From: Niveispirillum fermenti
Lineage (GTDB): Bacteria > Pseudomonadota > Alphaproteobacteria > Azospirillales > Azospirillaceae
DNA length: 64,000 nt
Assembly: GCF_048066175.1 (NCBI RefSeq)
Contig: NZ_JBLTXA010000018.1
Location: forward strand, 22,598-86,597
Reading direction: 5' to 3'
A model generated the notes under the pieces. The model worked only from the letters and a program-made list of their open reading frames with translations. It made no database searches and had not been told where the DNA came from. The translations under genes were made by a program, and so were the position numbers. Shown in pieces: positions 1-8,853 of this stretch; position 1 is the stretch's first letter; each line of letters starts with the position of its first letter.

Positions 1-774
1 CGGCGCCCCTTCCGGCAACACCGGATCGAAGGCGGGGCGGTACTGGACGGGATGCCGCGCCTCGCTCCATTGTGTGCTGATTTTGTTGGCACCGGGGCTG
101 CGCATCAGCATAAGGAAGCCGAATTCCGACACGTGCAGCCCATGCCAGATACCCGGCGGACGGTAGAAATAGGCGCCGTCACGCATGACACCCTGCGGTG
201 ATTTCATCTCGCCCTGGATCAGGAACATCTCCTCCCCATGGGGGTGGCGTTCCAGCGGCAGGTCGGGCGTGGAAGGAAACCCGTGCGGCAGGCCTGCCAG
301 CAGGAAGGTGCGCCCGCTGTCACCCGGCCCCAGCCGCAGCACCTTGCGGGCATTGTGCATATGGCGCAGTTGCGGATCGTAAGTCGATACGTCCCAGGGC
401 AGAGCCAGGCAATCCAACAGGATGGCGGGATCATCCTGGCCGGCGGGCACCGGCCGCGCCTCGCCGATCTCCAGCACAAGGGCGCCCGCGCTGGTCTGCC
501 AGGTCAGGGCCGGGGTGCCCGCGGGCCGGTAGCCATAGGCATGCGCACCTAACACACGCCCGTCGATGGCGATCTCCCCGTCCAGAACATAAAATTCCAG
601 CGACAGGCCGGCACGGGGCTGTGGCGCGCGGCCGCTACCGGCCGGATAGCGGCGCAGGACGGTGCCGTCGCCATTGTCCGGATCGATATTCAGCCGTTTC
701 ACGGCCGTGCCGTCGCCCGCGTCCTGCCACTCGACCGACTGCGACTGCACGAATTCCACGTGCGGGCGGGCCAT
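1..774 (-). CDS. Cupin-fold protein, 3' end outside the window
   Basis: The reading frame is open from an ATG at 774 to the window edge (258 codons seen), so the C-terminus is missing. A cupin motif 1 (HPHGEEMFLIQGE, His-x-His with a downstream Glu and Gly) is followed by a motif 2 (GAYFYRPPGIWHG, with the third His), so the metal-binding residues of a cupin are present in the second half; the first half may be a second, degenerate cupin. The start overlaps the stop of the upstream VOC gene as TGATG, so the two are probably translationally coupled. Cupins of this kind are dioxygenases, isomerases or sensors; the substrate cannot be told. It belongs to the island controlled by the shared TGATATA palindrome. 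Confidence 0.75.
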   Translation of the reverse strand, partial: MARPHVEFVQSQSVEWQDAGDGTAVKRLNIDPDNGDGTVLRRYPAGSGRAPQPRAGLSLEFYVLDGEIAIDGRVLGAHAYGYRPAGTPALTWQTSAGALVLEIGEARPVPAGQDDPAILLDCLALPWDVSTYDPQLRHMHNARKVLRLGPGDSGRTFLLAGLPHGFPSTPDLPLERHPHGEEMFLIQGEMKSPQGVMRDGAYFYRPPGIWHGLHVSEFGFLMLMRSPGANKISTQWSEARHPVQYRPAFDPVLPEGAP

Positions 775-1271
775 CAGACCGCCACCGGCTGCGTGCGGTC
801 CTGTTCGGCCGGGTCGCGTTCGACCAGGTTGATCAGGAACCCGTCAGGATCACGCAGACAAACCTCCATCTGCTGGCGATGCGGCATATTGAACAGGGTG
901 GCATCGGGCGCCCAGCTTGCACCGGCGGCACGGCAGGCCTCGATGGCCGGGGTGATGGGCTTGGCATAGATCACCAGCGCCACCTCGCCGATGCGCGGCG
1001 GACCATCGGACAGGGGCAGCGCCTCGGGCACGGGGTCCGTCACCTCGAACAGGCCCACCATGCCGAAATTCGGGCCACCGGCCCGCTTCAGGATGCAGCA
1101 ACGCACCTTGCTGGTCGGCGGAATGGCCAAGACGACGGCCGATGACGGGCCATCCAGCGGCCCTTCGAAGTAAACGGCATCGAAGCCCAGGGCGCGATAG
1201 AACCGGACCGACCGGTCCAGGTCGCGCACGAACAGGGCGGCACGGATAAGCGCGGACAATTGGTGGGCCAC
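774..1271 (-). CDS. VOC (glyoxalase/bleomycin-resistance fold) protein
   Basis: This is a 165-residue single VOC-fold protein with the usual pattern of an N-terminal strand followed by 'RSVRFYRALGFD' and a C-terminal 'EVCLRDPDGFLINLVE'. The start is taken as GTG at 1271 because GGAGGGG lies 5 nt upstream; an in-frame ATG further upstream would extend the protein into a region without a ribosome binding site. VOC proteins include metal-dependent lyases, isomerases and ring-cleavage dioxygenases. Candidate metal ligands (the Glu in 'MEVCLRD' and a His in the MPHRQQ stretch) are present but the function is unknown. It is the first gene of a two-gene minus-strand unit with the cupin, divergent from the hydrolase-fold gene across the palindrome at 1408. 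Confidence 0.8.
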   Translation of the reverse strand: MAHQLSALIRAALFVRDLDRSVRFYRALGFDAVYFEGPLDGPSSAVVLAIPPTSKVRCCILKRAGGPNFGMVGLFEVTDPVPEALPLSDGPPRIGEVALVIYAKPITPAIEACRAAGASWAPDATLFNMPHRQQMEVCLRDPDGFLINLVERDPAEQDRTQPVAV

Positions 1272-1407
1272 CGAACCCCTCCTTTTCTCATGGAACGGGG
1301 AAGGACAAAGCCACGCCTGCATATTTTCGTATGCAAGCCATCGCATATCGCCGCGATCCCCGCAAGTGGGCAAGCGGTCGCTTCGATGAGGCTATTCCCC
1401 TGTCCAT

Positions 1408-1425
1408 TGATATGTGTTTAGATCA
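1408..1425. promoter_or_regulatory. Operator copy 1 of the island palindrome (TGATATG-N4-TAGATCA)
   Basis: An 18-bp inverted repeat, TGATATG TGTT TAGATCA, sits between the divergent VOC-cupin unit and the hydrolase-fold gene. The same 7-4-7 design recurs at 3116, 7073 and 11106, each time just upstream of a gene of this island. The regulator is not proven; the GntR protein at 13861 is the most likely candidate by position. Confidence 0.7.
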
Positions 1426-1508
1426 TTTCAGAGAGTGCGCCCGCTTGCAACATGCAATCTGCCCCCCCCGCGCGCCGATCCCCCGCCCTTGCCGCCGGAG
1501 TATTCCGC

Positions 1509-3074
1509 TTGTCCGCACCCATCGCGCAAACCCGCCATTTTGTGGAAATCGACGGGCGTGTCGTCCATTACCGCCGCTGGGGCCAGGGGCCGGCCATCCT
1601 GGCGCTGCACGGATCGCCGCAGGCGTCGCGTACCCTGGTGCCGTTCGCAGAAGAAATGGCAGCCCGTGGCTTCTGCGTCATCGCGCCCGATACGCCGGGC
1701 AACGGGCTGTCCACACCGCTGTCCGCGCCATTGCCGGACAGTGCCGCCTATGCCGCCGCCCTGGCCGGTTTCGCTGATGCGCTGGGCTTGGGCCGAATCG
1801 GGCTTTACGGGTTCCACACCGGCGCCACCATCGCCTGTGCCTTCGCCGCCCTGTTCCCCGACCGGGTTTCCGGCGTGCTGTTCGACGGGCTGCCCTGCTG
1901 GACGGCAGAGGAACGGGCAGATTGCCTGGCCCATTATCTGCCGCCGCTGCTGCCCGCCTGGGACGGCACGCATATGTGCTGGGTCTGGTCGCGCATGGAA
2001 GAACAGGTGATCTTCTTCCCCTGGCACCGGGCCCTGCCCTCTGCCCGCATGGATTCCGACCTGTCCACACCGGCCCATCTGCACGCCAATGCCATGGACC
2101 TGCTGGAAGCCGGGGACGCCTATCGCAACACCTATCGCGCTGCCTTCACCTTCCGGCCGGACCATTGGCTGCCGCAGGTCACGGCGGATCATCTGATCCT
2201 GGTGACACGATCGGATGTGCTGCTGGACCATCTTTCGCGGCCCGGACTGGCCGGGGTGCCGGCCCGCACCGTGCCCGACGCCGCAGCCTTGCGCTTGGCC
2301 GCCGTGGATTGGCTGGCAGAGCGGCCGGGAGACAACGCACCCGCTGCACCGCCGGCCACCATCCGCGGGTTCCTGGACACGACCAGCGGCCCGCTGGCCT
2401 GGCGGGGCCGGCTGACGGGGAGCGGCCGGCCCCTGGTGCTGCTGCACAGGGCCGGCGGCCATGGCGGCGATTTCGATGCGGCCATCGCGCAGGCGGGCGG
2501 ACCGGTCATTGCCTTCGACCTGCCCGGCCACGGGGAAAGCACGGGCCACCCCATGCCGGACAGTCTGGCCGGGCTGGCCACACGGCTGGCCGAGGGCATC
2601 CGCGCGGCCGGGTTCAACCGGCCGCTGGTGGCAGGGCGCGGTATCGGCGGGCTTCTGGCCCTGCATCTGGCAGCGGACGGTGTGGCAGACAGGGCCGTAA
2701 CCCTGGGTGACGATCCCCTGCCCGATCCCGCGCAGGCGGCCCCCTCACTGGCCCCGGAATGGGATGGGGCGCATCTGGTCCGGGCGTTCCGCATCGCACG
2801 GCGCGAACGGCTGTTCCGGCCCTGGCATGATGGCAGGCAGGCCCATGCCATCCGCCCCCCGGCCGACCTGGAACCGGCGGACATCCAGCGCCGCGCGCTT
2901 TGCCTGCTGAAGGCCGGGCCGCACTGGACACAGGCCGTGGCGCTGGAAGCCGCGGCCGATGTCATGGCCCTGCGATCGCGCGTGGGGGAGCGGCACCGGC
3001 ATCTGGCCGACGCCGTGCTGGATGGCGGCGGCACTGTTCCCGGCTGGCTGCCCGGGCTTCTGGCACTACGCTGA
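1509..3074 (+). CDS. Tandem alpha/beta-hydrolase-fold protein with non-Ser nucleophile positions
   Basis: The protein has two alpha/beta-hydrolase-like halves (about residues 1-280 and 290-521). The first has an oxyanion-hole segment (ALHGSP) and an elbow GFHTG, which places His103 where Ser, Asp or Cys normally sits; the second half has AGRGIGG, with Gly at that position. The start is taken as TTG at 1509, preceded by GGAG at 8 nt and aligning with the start of the paralogue at 7174; an ATG at 1452 (540 residues) is the alternative but lacks a ribosome binding site. The paralogue has the same substitutions at equivalent positions, so this is a conserved design and not a sequencing error. It could be an unusual lyase or hydrolase, or a binding protein. 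It stands alone on the plus strand behind operator copy 1. Confidence 0.75.
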   Translation: MSAPIAQTRHFVEIDGRVVHYRRWGQGPAILALHGSPQASRTLVPFAEEMAARGFCVIAPDTPGNGLSTPLSAPLPDSAAYAAALAGFADALGLGRIGLYGFHTGATIACAFAALFPDRVSGVLFDGLPCWTAEERADCLAHYLPPLLPAWDGTHMCWVWSRMEEQVIFFPWHRALPSARMDSDLSTPAHLHANAMDLLEAGDAYRNTYRAAFTFRPDHWLPQVTADHLILVTRSDVLLDHLSRPGLAGVPARTVPDAAALRLAAVDWLAERPGDNAPAAPPATIRGFLDTTSGPLAWRGRLTGSGRPLVLLHRAGGHGGDFDAAIAQAGGPVIAFDLPGHGESTGHPMPDSLAGLATRLAEGIRAAGFNRPLVAGRGIGGLLALHLAADGVADRAVTLGDDPLPDPAQAAPSLAPEWDGAHLVRAFRIARRERLFRPWHDGRQAHAIRPPADLEPADIQRRALCLLKAGPHWTQAVALEAAADVMALRSRVGERHRHLADAVLDGGGTVPGWLPGLLALR

Positions 3075-3115
3075 GAGGAGGCGCTGAGATTTGGGGGTTC
3101 CACAACTTAGCTTAA

Positions 3116-3133
3116 TGATATATTTCTAGGTCA
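3116..3133. promoter_or_regulatory. Operator copy 2 of the island palindrome (TGATATA-N4-TAGGTCA)
   Basis: The sequence TGATATA TTTC TAGGTCA has the same 7-4-7 layout as the other three copies, with two mismatches between its arms, so it is the weakest copy. It lies 18 nt before the start codon at 3151, which puts a bound repressor over the promoter or start region of the membrane protein gene. Confidence 0.6.
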
Positions 3134-3150
3134 ATAATAAGGGAGCTTCC

Positions 3151-3807
3151 ATGGCCGAGACACTGTTCACCCTGCTGCATCTGCTGATCCTGGTCTATTG
3201 GCTGGGCGGCGATCTGGGTGCCTTCTATTCCTCCTCCATCCTCACCGATGCCAAGGCAACACCGCCCCAGCGGGCGACGGCGCTGCGCATCCTGATGGCG
3301 GTCGACATGGCGCCGCGCACGGCGCTGATCCTGGCCCTGCCCACGGGTTTGACGCTGGGTGTGGTCAAGGGCTGGCTGCCCGACCTGGGCCTGCCGGCAC
3401 TGCTGGCCGTCTGGGCCGTGGGGCTGGTCTGGCTCGCCCTGGCCTGGGCCGTCCACATGAACCATGGCAAGCAGCCCTGGCAGCGCCAGGCGGATCTGGT
3501 GATCCGCTGGGCCGCCCTGCTGGGCTGTGCCGGCTTTGGCCTGGCCGGCATGGCCGGCCTGTTGTTCCTGCCGCATTTCATCGCCGCCAAGCTGCTGATC
3601 CTGGCCACCGCGATTTCGCTGGGCCTGCTGATCCGGCTGCTGCTGCGGCCCCTGATGGCACCGTTCGGCCAGATGATGGCCGGCGGTGCCACGCCGGAGA
3701 CCGATGCCGCCATCAAGGGCGTCCTGGCGCGCACACGCCCCGTCGTGATGCTGCTGTGGCTGCTGCTGCTGATGGCGGCCCTGCTCGGTCTTGGCACCCC
3801 GACCTGA
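3151..3807 (+). CDS. Polytopic membrane protein, paralogue of the one at 4649
   Basis: This 218-residue protein has about five or six hydrophobic helices. Its first helix carries a His followed by YWLGGD (LHLLILVYWLGGDLG), and the paralogue at 4649 has the matching IHIAVLGYWLGAEL; both also share an 'xVDxxxRxAL' segment around residue 50. I do not recognise a named family with certainty; the His at the start of helix 1 recalls CopD/HemJ-like heme or electron-transfer membrane proteins, which is only an inference. GGGAG precedes the ATG. It probably forms one transcription unit with the unknown gene at 3837 and possibly the paralogue at 4649, behind operator copy 2. Confidence 0.8.
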   Translation: MAETLFTLLHLLILVYWLGGDLGAFYSSSILTDAKATPPQRATALRILMAVDMAPRTALILALPTGLTLGVVKGWLPDLGLPALLAVWAVGLVWLALAWAVHMNHGKQPWQRQADLVIRWAALLGCAGFGLAGMAGLLFLPHFIAAKLLILATAISLGLLIRLLLRPLMAPFGQMMAGGATPETDAAIKGVLARTRPVVMLLWLLLLMAALLGLGTPT

Positions 3808-3836
3808 CCTTTCCCAACCAACAGGAGTTTACAGGC

Positions 3837-4559
3837 ATGCAGCACCGCACCATCCGCGGCCATATCCGCTACACCTCGCGCAAGCCGGACCGTGTTGGCC
3901 AGGAACGGGGCCGTGAATATTTCACCATGACCCGCCACACCGACGGCAAGCTGACCATCCGCGCCCAGTGCGAGATCGAGGAGCCGGCGCCCACCGTGCT
4001 GCGCGACGTGATCTATTCGCTGGACGAGAATGACCGGCCGATGGATTGCCATGTGCGGCTGACCATCGGCGACAAGTTCATGGGCACCGGCTGGTTCCGG
4101 ATGAGCCCGGGCCTGATCGAATGCGAAAGCTTCGGCCCCACCATCGGCCGCGTGTCGCAGAAGGTCGAGGTGGATGGTCACTATGACGGGTTCGGCACGC
4201 ATCCCATCATCGGCGATGCCTACATGACCCGCTGCATGGACCTGTCGCGCGGGCCGCACAAGCGGGAGATCCGCGCCTTCCTGCCGTCGCCGGACCATCG
4301 CGGCGCCACCCCGCCGCTGATCGCCGAAAGCCGGCTCTACCTTGAATATGTCGGGGACGAGACGGTGACGGTGGAAGCAGGCACCTTCGAATGCCGGCAT
4401 TTCCGCTTTTCCGACGAGGATGGCGGCATGGTCACGGCCCATGGCGCCCACCCTGTGTATGAGGTGTGGGTGACCAAGGACGAGGACAGCATCTTCGTCA
4501 AGGGCGGCGTCGCCGGTTACATGATGACCTGGTACGAGTTGGTCAGCCTGGAGCGCTGA
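3837..4559 (+). CDS. Conserved protein of unknown function (240 aa)
   Basis: The start is ATG at 3837, preceded by AGGAG about 10 nt upstream, 29 nt after the membrane protein gene. The protein is soluble, beta-rich and has no signal peptide. It begins with a basic 'RTIRGHIRYTSRKPDR' segment and ends with 'YEVWVTKDEDSIFVKGG' and 'YMMTWYELVSLE', a pattern of beta strands that resembles the DUF3108-like or lipocalin-like shape, but I cannot name the family. Being placed between two paralogous membrane proteins suggests that it works with them. No catalytic motif is evident. Confidence 0.75.
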   Translation: MQHRTIRGHIRYTSRKPDRVGQERGREYFTMTRHTDGKLTIRAQCEIEEPAPTVLRDVIYSLDENDRPMDCHVRLTIGDKFMGTGWFRMSPGLIECESFGPTIGRVSQKVEVDGHYDGFGTHPIIGDAYMTRCMDLSRGPHKREIRAFLPSPDHRGATPPLIAESRLYLEYVGDETVTVEAGTFECRHFRFSDEDGGMVTAHGAHPVYEVWVTKDEDSIFVKGGVAGYMMTWYELVSLER

Positions 4560-4648
4560 TCGTAAGCGACAGGAAGAAGATGGGGGTCCGGGAATAACCG
4601 GGCCCCTTTTTCAATTCCGCCCGGTGCATAGGAGGAGGGGGAATATCC

Positions 4649-5308
4649 ATGCCCACCGACTGGCTGCTGCCCATCCATATCGCCGTGCTGGGTTACTGGC
4701 TCGGCGCCGAACTCGTCATCAACAGCACCTTCCGCTATGTCTGCTCCCAGCCGGGCATTCCGATGCAGGAGCGCAACAGGCTGATGGACCATGTGATGAC
4801 GGTGGACCAGCATGTGCGCTATGCCCTGGTCCTGCAGGCCAGCCTGGGGCCGGCTATCGCCATATTCTACGGTTATGCACCCGGCGGCGCGGCGGTGGCC
4901 TATGGCTTTCTGGCCATGGGCGCGCTGTGGCTGGGCTTCGTGGAACTGGTCCACCGCCGCCGCCATGGCGGCGGCGGCCGGGTGCTGGCCGCCATCGATC
5001 GCGGCTCGCGCTATCTGCTGATCGTGCTGCTGCTGGCCGTTGCGCTGGGGCTGATCGGGTCGGGCTGGCCGCTGCCAGGCTGGCTGCGGCTGAAAATGGC
5101 GCTGTTCGCCGGCGTCGTGATGTGCGGCGTGGGCATCCGGCTGGCCCTGATCGACCTGTTCGGCACCTGGCGCACCATGATGACCGATGGCAGCAACGCC
5201 GCACGCGAACAGGCCGTCCGCCGGGCCGCCTGGCGCGGGACGGCCGTTGTCGGCCTGCTCTGGGTATTCATCGCCGCCATCTTCGTGGTCAGCGTCTGGA
5301 AACCCTGA
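4649..5308 (+). CDS. Polytopic membrane protein, paralogue of the one at 3151
   Basis: The start is ATG at 4649 behind a purine-rich GGAGGAGGGGGAATA leader. The 219-residue protein has about five or six transmembrane segments and repeats the first-helix pattern of the protein at 3151 (IHIAVLGYWLGAEL). A VDQHVRYAL segment corresponds to VDMAPRTAL in the paralogue, and it ends in a hydrophobic helix and a short basic tail. An 89-nt gap separates it from the preceding gene, and it is followed, convergently, by the FAD oxidase. A role as membrane partner of that oxidase is conceivable from context but not shown by sequence. Confidence 0.8.
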   Translation: MPTDWLLPIHIAVLGYWLGAELVINSTFRYVCSQPGIPMQERNRLMDHVMTVDQHVRYALVLQASLGPAIAIFYGYAPGGAAVAYGFLAMGALWLGFVELVHRRRHGGGGRVLAAIDRGSRYLLIVLLLAVALGLIGSGWPLPGWLRLKMALFAGVVMCGVGIRLALIDLFGTWRTMMTDGSNAAREQAVRRAAWRGTAVVGLLWVFIAAIFVVSVWKP

Positions 5309-5393
5309 CGGTCGCAAACCCATCAAATGCGATAAAGGGGACCGGGTGTCACCGCCGGCCCCCCTTATGCTGTCCGTCAGGCCGATTCCCGGG

Positions 5394-7025
5394 CTAAAGC
5401 CCCAGCACACCCGGATTGACGCGGCGTTCCGGGTCCAGCACCTGCTTGATCCCGCGCAGCAGGTCGACGGACGCCGCATCCCGGCTTTCCAGATAGGGAT
5501 AGGTGCGGCCGACCTGCAGGTGTCCCACACCTTCACGCAGGAACAGCGCCAGCAGGCGCTGGCGCGCCTTTTCCACCACGGCCGCGGCCGCGGCGTTGGG
5601 CGGATAGCTGGGCAGCTTGGCCATGTGCGGCTTTTCCACATAGGCATGATGGATCGGCATCATTGCATCGGGCCAATAGAAGGTCGGTTCGATCACCAGC
5701 GCGTTGGTCGACAGCGACGAGAACAGGAAGGCGTTCTCCACCCCATGCGCATCCAGTTCGGCGCGCATGTCATCGAACGCCGCCTCGATCGCCTTGAAAA
5801 TGGCATGCGCGCGCGACAGGGGCGCCAGGCAATGGATGGGCACCCACCGCTCGCCATTGGGACCGACCATGGAATTCAGCGCCACGAAGGGCTGGGCGCG
5901 CATGACCTTGGGGATGGTGTTCTCCACCTCTTCCCCGTGGTAGCGGGCGGCGATGCGCCGGGCTTCTGCCACATCATCGGCCACACCGGCCGCCGAACGG
6001 CCCTCGCACACGATATGCAGGGCAAAGTCACCGTCATCGATGAAGTTGCGGCCGGCCAGGGCGACCTTGGCCGCTTCCTTCATGCCCTTCAGGAACGAGC
6101 CCTGCTTGCCCACCACATTCTTCAGCGCACCCAGATCGGCCGACAGTGATGCGCGCTTCAGCCGGATACGGGTCAGACGGGGATCGAAGCCGCACAGTTC
6201 ACATGCGATGCCGGCCCGCGTCATCTCCGTCATGGCCGCGAACATATCGGTATCGGCCTTGAAGGAGAAGGAGACATAGGCCTCATGCTTGGGCGCACGG
6301 ATCAACCGCAGCGTCACCTCTGCCTTGATGGCCAGCGCGCCGCAATCACCCGCGAACAGGCCCGTCACATCGGGGCCATAGAACCGGTAGAAGGGGCTGT
6401 CACCATCGGACCCGCGGGCGCCGGTACGCAGGATGCGGCCATCAGCCAGCACCAGCGACAGCGCCACGACGCTTTCGCCCGTGGTGCCGTGATGGCCGGC
6501 ACCGAAAAAGGCGTTGCCCTGCGACAACCCGCCGCCGATGGTGGAGACCAGCCCCGACAACGCACCCCAGAACGGCGTGCGCAGGCCCAGCGGCGCCAGC
6601 GCCTCGTACAGTGTGTTCCAGGTGCAGCCGGCCTGCACCGTCACCACCATATCGTCGGCGCGGATATCCAGCACCTTGTCCATGCGCGAAAGGTCCAGCA
6701 CGACGCTGCGGGCCGATGCCGGGATATAGCCCTTCGTGTAGCTCATGCCGCCGCCGCGCGGCGCACAGGCAAAGCCGGCCTCGTGCGCCGCCTTGACCAC
6801 GGCCGACAGCTCCTGCGTCGTGGCCGGGGCGGCGACCAGCGCGGCCGGGGCCGGGGCGGCAGCATAGATATCCTGCGAGAACAGATCGCGATGGCTGTCG
6901 TCCCGATGGACATGGCCGTCACCGACGATGGCCGCCAGCCGGGCAGCCAAAGCCGTCACCAGATCCGCGTCGGGAATGTCGGCCGGCACCGTCGCGGCAC
7001 CGGTTTGGGAGGAATTTGTCTGCAT
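5394..7025 (-). CDS. FAD-linked oxidase (VAO/glycolate-oxidase type)
   Basis: The 543-residue protein has an N-terminal FAD_binding_4 domain with the pyrophosphate loop PRGGGMSYTKGY near residue 90 and the second FAD segment 'STIGGGLSQGNAFFGAGHHG' near residue 165, then a C-terminal substrate domain ending in 'VLDPERRVNPGVLGL', typical of this superfamily. Such enzymes oxidise alcohols, 2-hydroxy acids or phenols. Whether FAD is covalently bound cannot be told. The ATG at 7025 has an AAGGA ribosome site. The gene is divergent from the hydrolase-VOC-MFS unit across operator copy 3, so both are probably induced together. The substrate is unknown. Confidence 0.85.
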   Translation of the reverse strand: MQTNSSQTGAATVPADIPDADLVTALAARLAAIVGDGHVHRDDSHRDLFSQDIYAAAPAPAALVAAPATTQELSAVVKAAHEAGFACAPRGGGMSYTKGYIPASARSVVLDLSRMDKVLDIRADDMVVTVQAGCTWNTLYEALAPLGLRTPFWGALSGLVSTIGGGLSQGNAFFGAGHHGTTGESVVALSLVLADGRILRTGARGSDGDSPFYRFYGPDVTGLFAGDCGALAIKAEVTLRLIRAPKHEAYVSFSFKADTDMFAAMTEMTRAGIACELCGFDPRLTRIRLKRASLSADLGALKNVVGKQGSFLKGMKEAAKVALAGRNFIDDGDFALHIVCEGRSAAGVADDVAEARRIAARYHGEEVENTIPKVMRAQPFVALNSMVGPNGERWVPIHCLAPLSRAHAIFKAIEAAFDDMRAELDAHGVENAFLFSSLSTNALVIEPTFYWPDAMMPIHHAYVEKPHMAKLPSYPPNAAAAAVVEKARQRLLALFLREGVGHLQVGRTYPYLESRDAASVDLLRGIKQVLDPERRVNPGVLGL

Positions 7026-7072
7026 GTTCCCGGTCCTTTGCCGAAGCAGTCGTTCGCTTGTGCGTTTTATAT

Positions 7073-7090
7073 TGATCTATTCGTATATCA
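7073..7090. promoter_or_regulatory. Operator copy 3 of the island palindrome (TGATCTA-N4-TATATCA)
   Basis: TGATCTA TTCG TATATCA lies in the 148-bp space between the divergent FAD oxidase and hydrolase-fold genes. The symmetry extends outward to ATATTGAT...ATCAATAT. It can control both directions. Confidence 0.75.
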
Positions 7091-7173
7091 ATATACCATC
7101 AAGGGGCAAGAACATGATGCGGCGGCAAACGCCGGTTTGATGGCAGGTGGGCGAACGGGACTGGGAGAAGAGT

Positions 7174-8853
7174 GTGTCTGACCCGCGCATAAGTAAAGCC
7201 TATGTCGCCGTGGGCGACGGCCAGGTGCATTATCGCCGGGCCGGATCGGGGCCCCCAATCGTGCTGCTGCATGACAGTCCACGTTCGTCCCTGCTGCATC
7301 TGGACCTGATGGCGTCGCTGTGTGACCGCTATACCGTCTATGCGCTGGACACGCCGGGCTATGGGCTTTCCACGCCGCTTCCGACCGGCGGACGGGAACT
7401 GGAGATCGCCGATTTCGCCGATGCCCTGGCCGAAACGGTGGCGGCCCTGGGACTGGAGAAGGCGGGCTTCTACGGCTTCCACACCAGTTCCAAGATCCTG
7501 CTGGACTTCACCGTCCGCCATCCGGACCGGGTGGCGGTGGCCCTGCTGGACGGGCTGTCCATCGCACCGGGAGGCAAGCCCGACGGCGCCTTCATCGACG
7601 CCTATATGCGTCCCTTCGACATCGATGCCGATGGCGCCTGGCTGGCACGGGAATGGACGCGGGTGCGCGACACGATGCGCTGGTTCCCCTGGTTCGCACC
7701 CGTGCCACGCAGCCGTATGCCCATCGCCCAGCCCGATATCGGCGACATCCATGACTACTTCCTGGACTATGCCCTGGCCGGGCCACATTACGCGGGCGCC
7801 TACCGCGCCGCCATGTGGCATCAGCCGCTGGACAATGTGTCGCGCCTGACCGTACCGACGCAGGTGATGGCGCGGGCCGACGACGTGCTGTTCGGCTGCC
7901 TGGACCTGTTGCCCGATCCCGGTCCCGAATGCCTGTCGGTGGCGCGCCTGTCCGCCGACCGCGCAGCGTGGAAGGCCCATATCGGCACCATGTTCGACCG
8001 GCATCGCGGCGCAATGGCCGTGGGGCCGGCCCCGTTGCCGCCGCAACGGTCGGGCGCCGGTTATATCGATCTTGCCCACGGGCAGATGCGCATACTGGTC
8101 CAGCCCGGCCGGGGCCGGCCGGTCCTGTGCCTGCACGACCTGCCTGGCGGCGCCACAGCGGAAGCCGACCTGCACCGCGCCCTGTCAGCCGGCGGCCGGC
8201 CGGTGCTGGCCCCTGACCTGCCCGGATGTGGCGCGTCCGACCCGCTACCCGCGGCCAGCCGCAAGACGTTGGGCCGGGTGGTGGCCGAGGCCGTAGCCGC
8301 CCTGGGTTACGGGGAATTCGATCTGGTGGCCACGGGCCTGTCCGTGCCACTGGGCCTGGAGATGCTGGCCACCGGCCTGCCGATCCGCCGCGCCGTGCTG
8401 GACGGCATGCCGCTGCTGGACGCCGCCGCACGTGAGGCCATGCTGGATTATCTGGCCGCCCCGCTGGTGCCCGACCGGGCCGGCGGCCATCTGCACCGCG
8501 CGTTCCACGCGCTGCGCGACGCCGCCGCTTCCTTCCCGGCGCAGGATGGCTCCATCCCGGCCGTGCGCAGCGACAGCGCAATCCTGCGACCGCAATTGCT
8601 TTACCGGCGCGTGATGGACATGCTGATGCAGCCCCGGCACCAGGGCGATATGCTGCGCGCCGCCTTCGCCGACGATGCCGGGTCGCTGCTGTCGGCCGTG
8701 ACGGTGCCCGTGCTGTTGCCGGCGGTCACCGGTGACCCGCTCTACCGTGCGGTCGATGGGGCGGCCCGCCGGCTGTCGCAGGCTACCCGGATGGACCGCG
8801 ACCCCGACCCGGCGGCCCGTGGCGCCGCCTTCCTTGGCTTCCTGGACGGATGA
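7174..8853 (+). CDS. Tandem alpha/beta-hydrolase-fold protein, paralogue of the one at 1509
   Basis: The start is GTG at 7174 with GGGAG six bases upstream. The 559-residue protein has two hydrolase-fold halves. The elbow of the first half is GFHTS with His103, the same residue number as in the paralogue at 1509; the second half has ATGLS with Gly388 at the nucleophile position. Both proteins begin with the same strand order ('GQVHYRRAGSG' here, 'GRVVHYRRWGQG' there). A catalytic Ser is therefore absent from both halves of both proteins. It opens a plus-strand operon with the VOC protein and the MFS carrier, joined by ATGA and TGATG overlaps. Confidence 0.8.
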   Translation: MSDPRISKAYVAVGDGQVHYRRAGSGPPIVLLHDSPRSSLLHLDLMASLCDRYTVYALDTPGYGLSTPLPTGGRELEIADFADALAETVAALGLEKAGFYGFHTSSKILLDFTVRHPDRVAVALLDGLSIAPGGKPDGAFIDAYMRPFDIDADGAWLAREWTRVRDTMRWFPWFAPVPRSRMPIAQPDIGDIHDYFLDYALAGPHYAGAYRAAMWHQPLDNVSRLTVPTQVMARADDVLFGCLDLLPDPGPECLSVARLSADRAAWKAHIGTMFDRHRGAMAVGPAPLPPQRSGAGYIDLAHGQMRILVQPGRGRPVLCLHDLPGGATAEADLHRALSAGGRPVLAPDLPGCGASDPLPAASRKTLGRVVAEAVAALGYGEFDLVATGLSVPLGLEMLATGLPIRRAVLDGMPLLDAAAREAMLDYLAAPLVPDRAGGHLHRAFHALRDAAASFPAQDGSIPAVRSDSAILRPQLLYRRVMDMLMQPRHQGDMLRAAFADDAGSLLSAVTVPVLLPAVTGDPLYRAVDGAARRLSQATRMDRDPDPAARGAAFLGFLDG

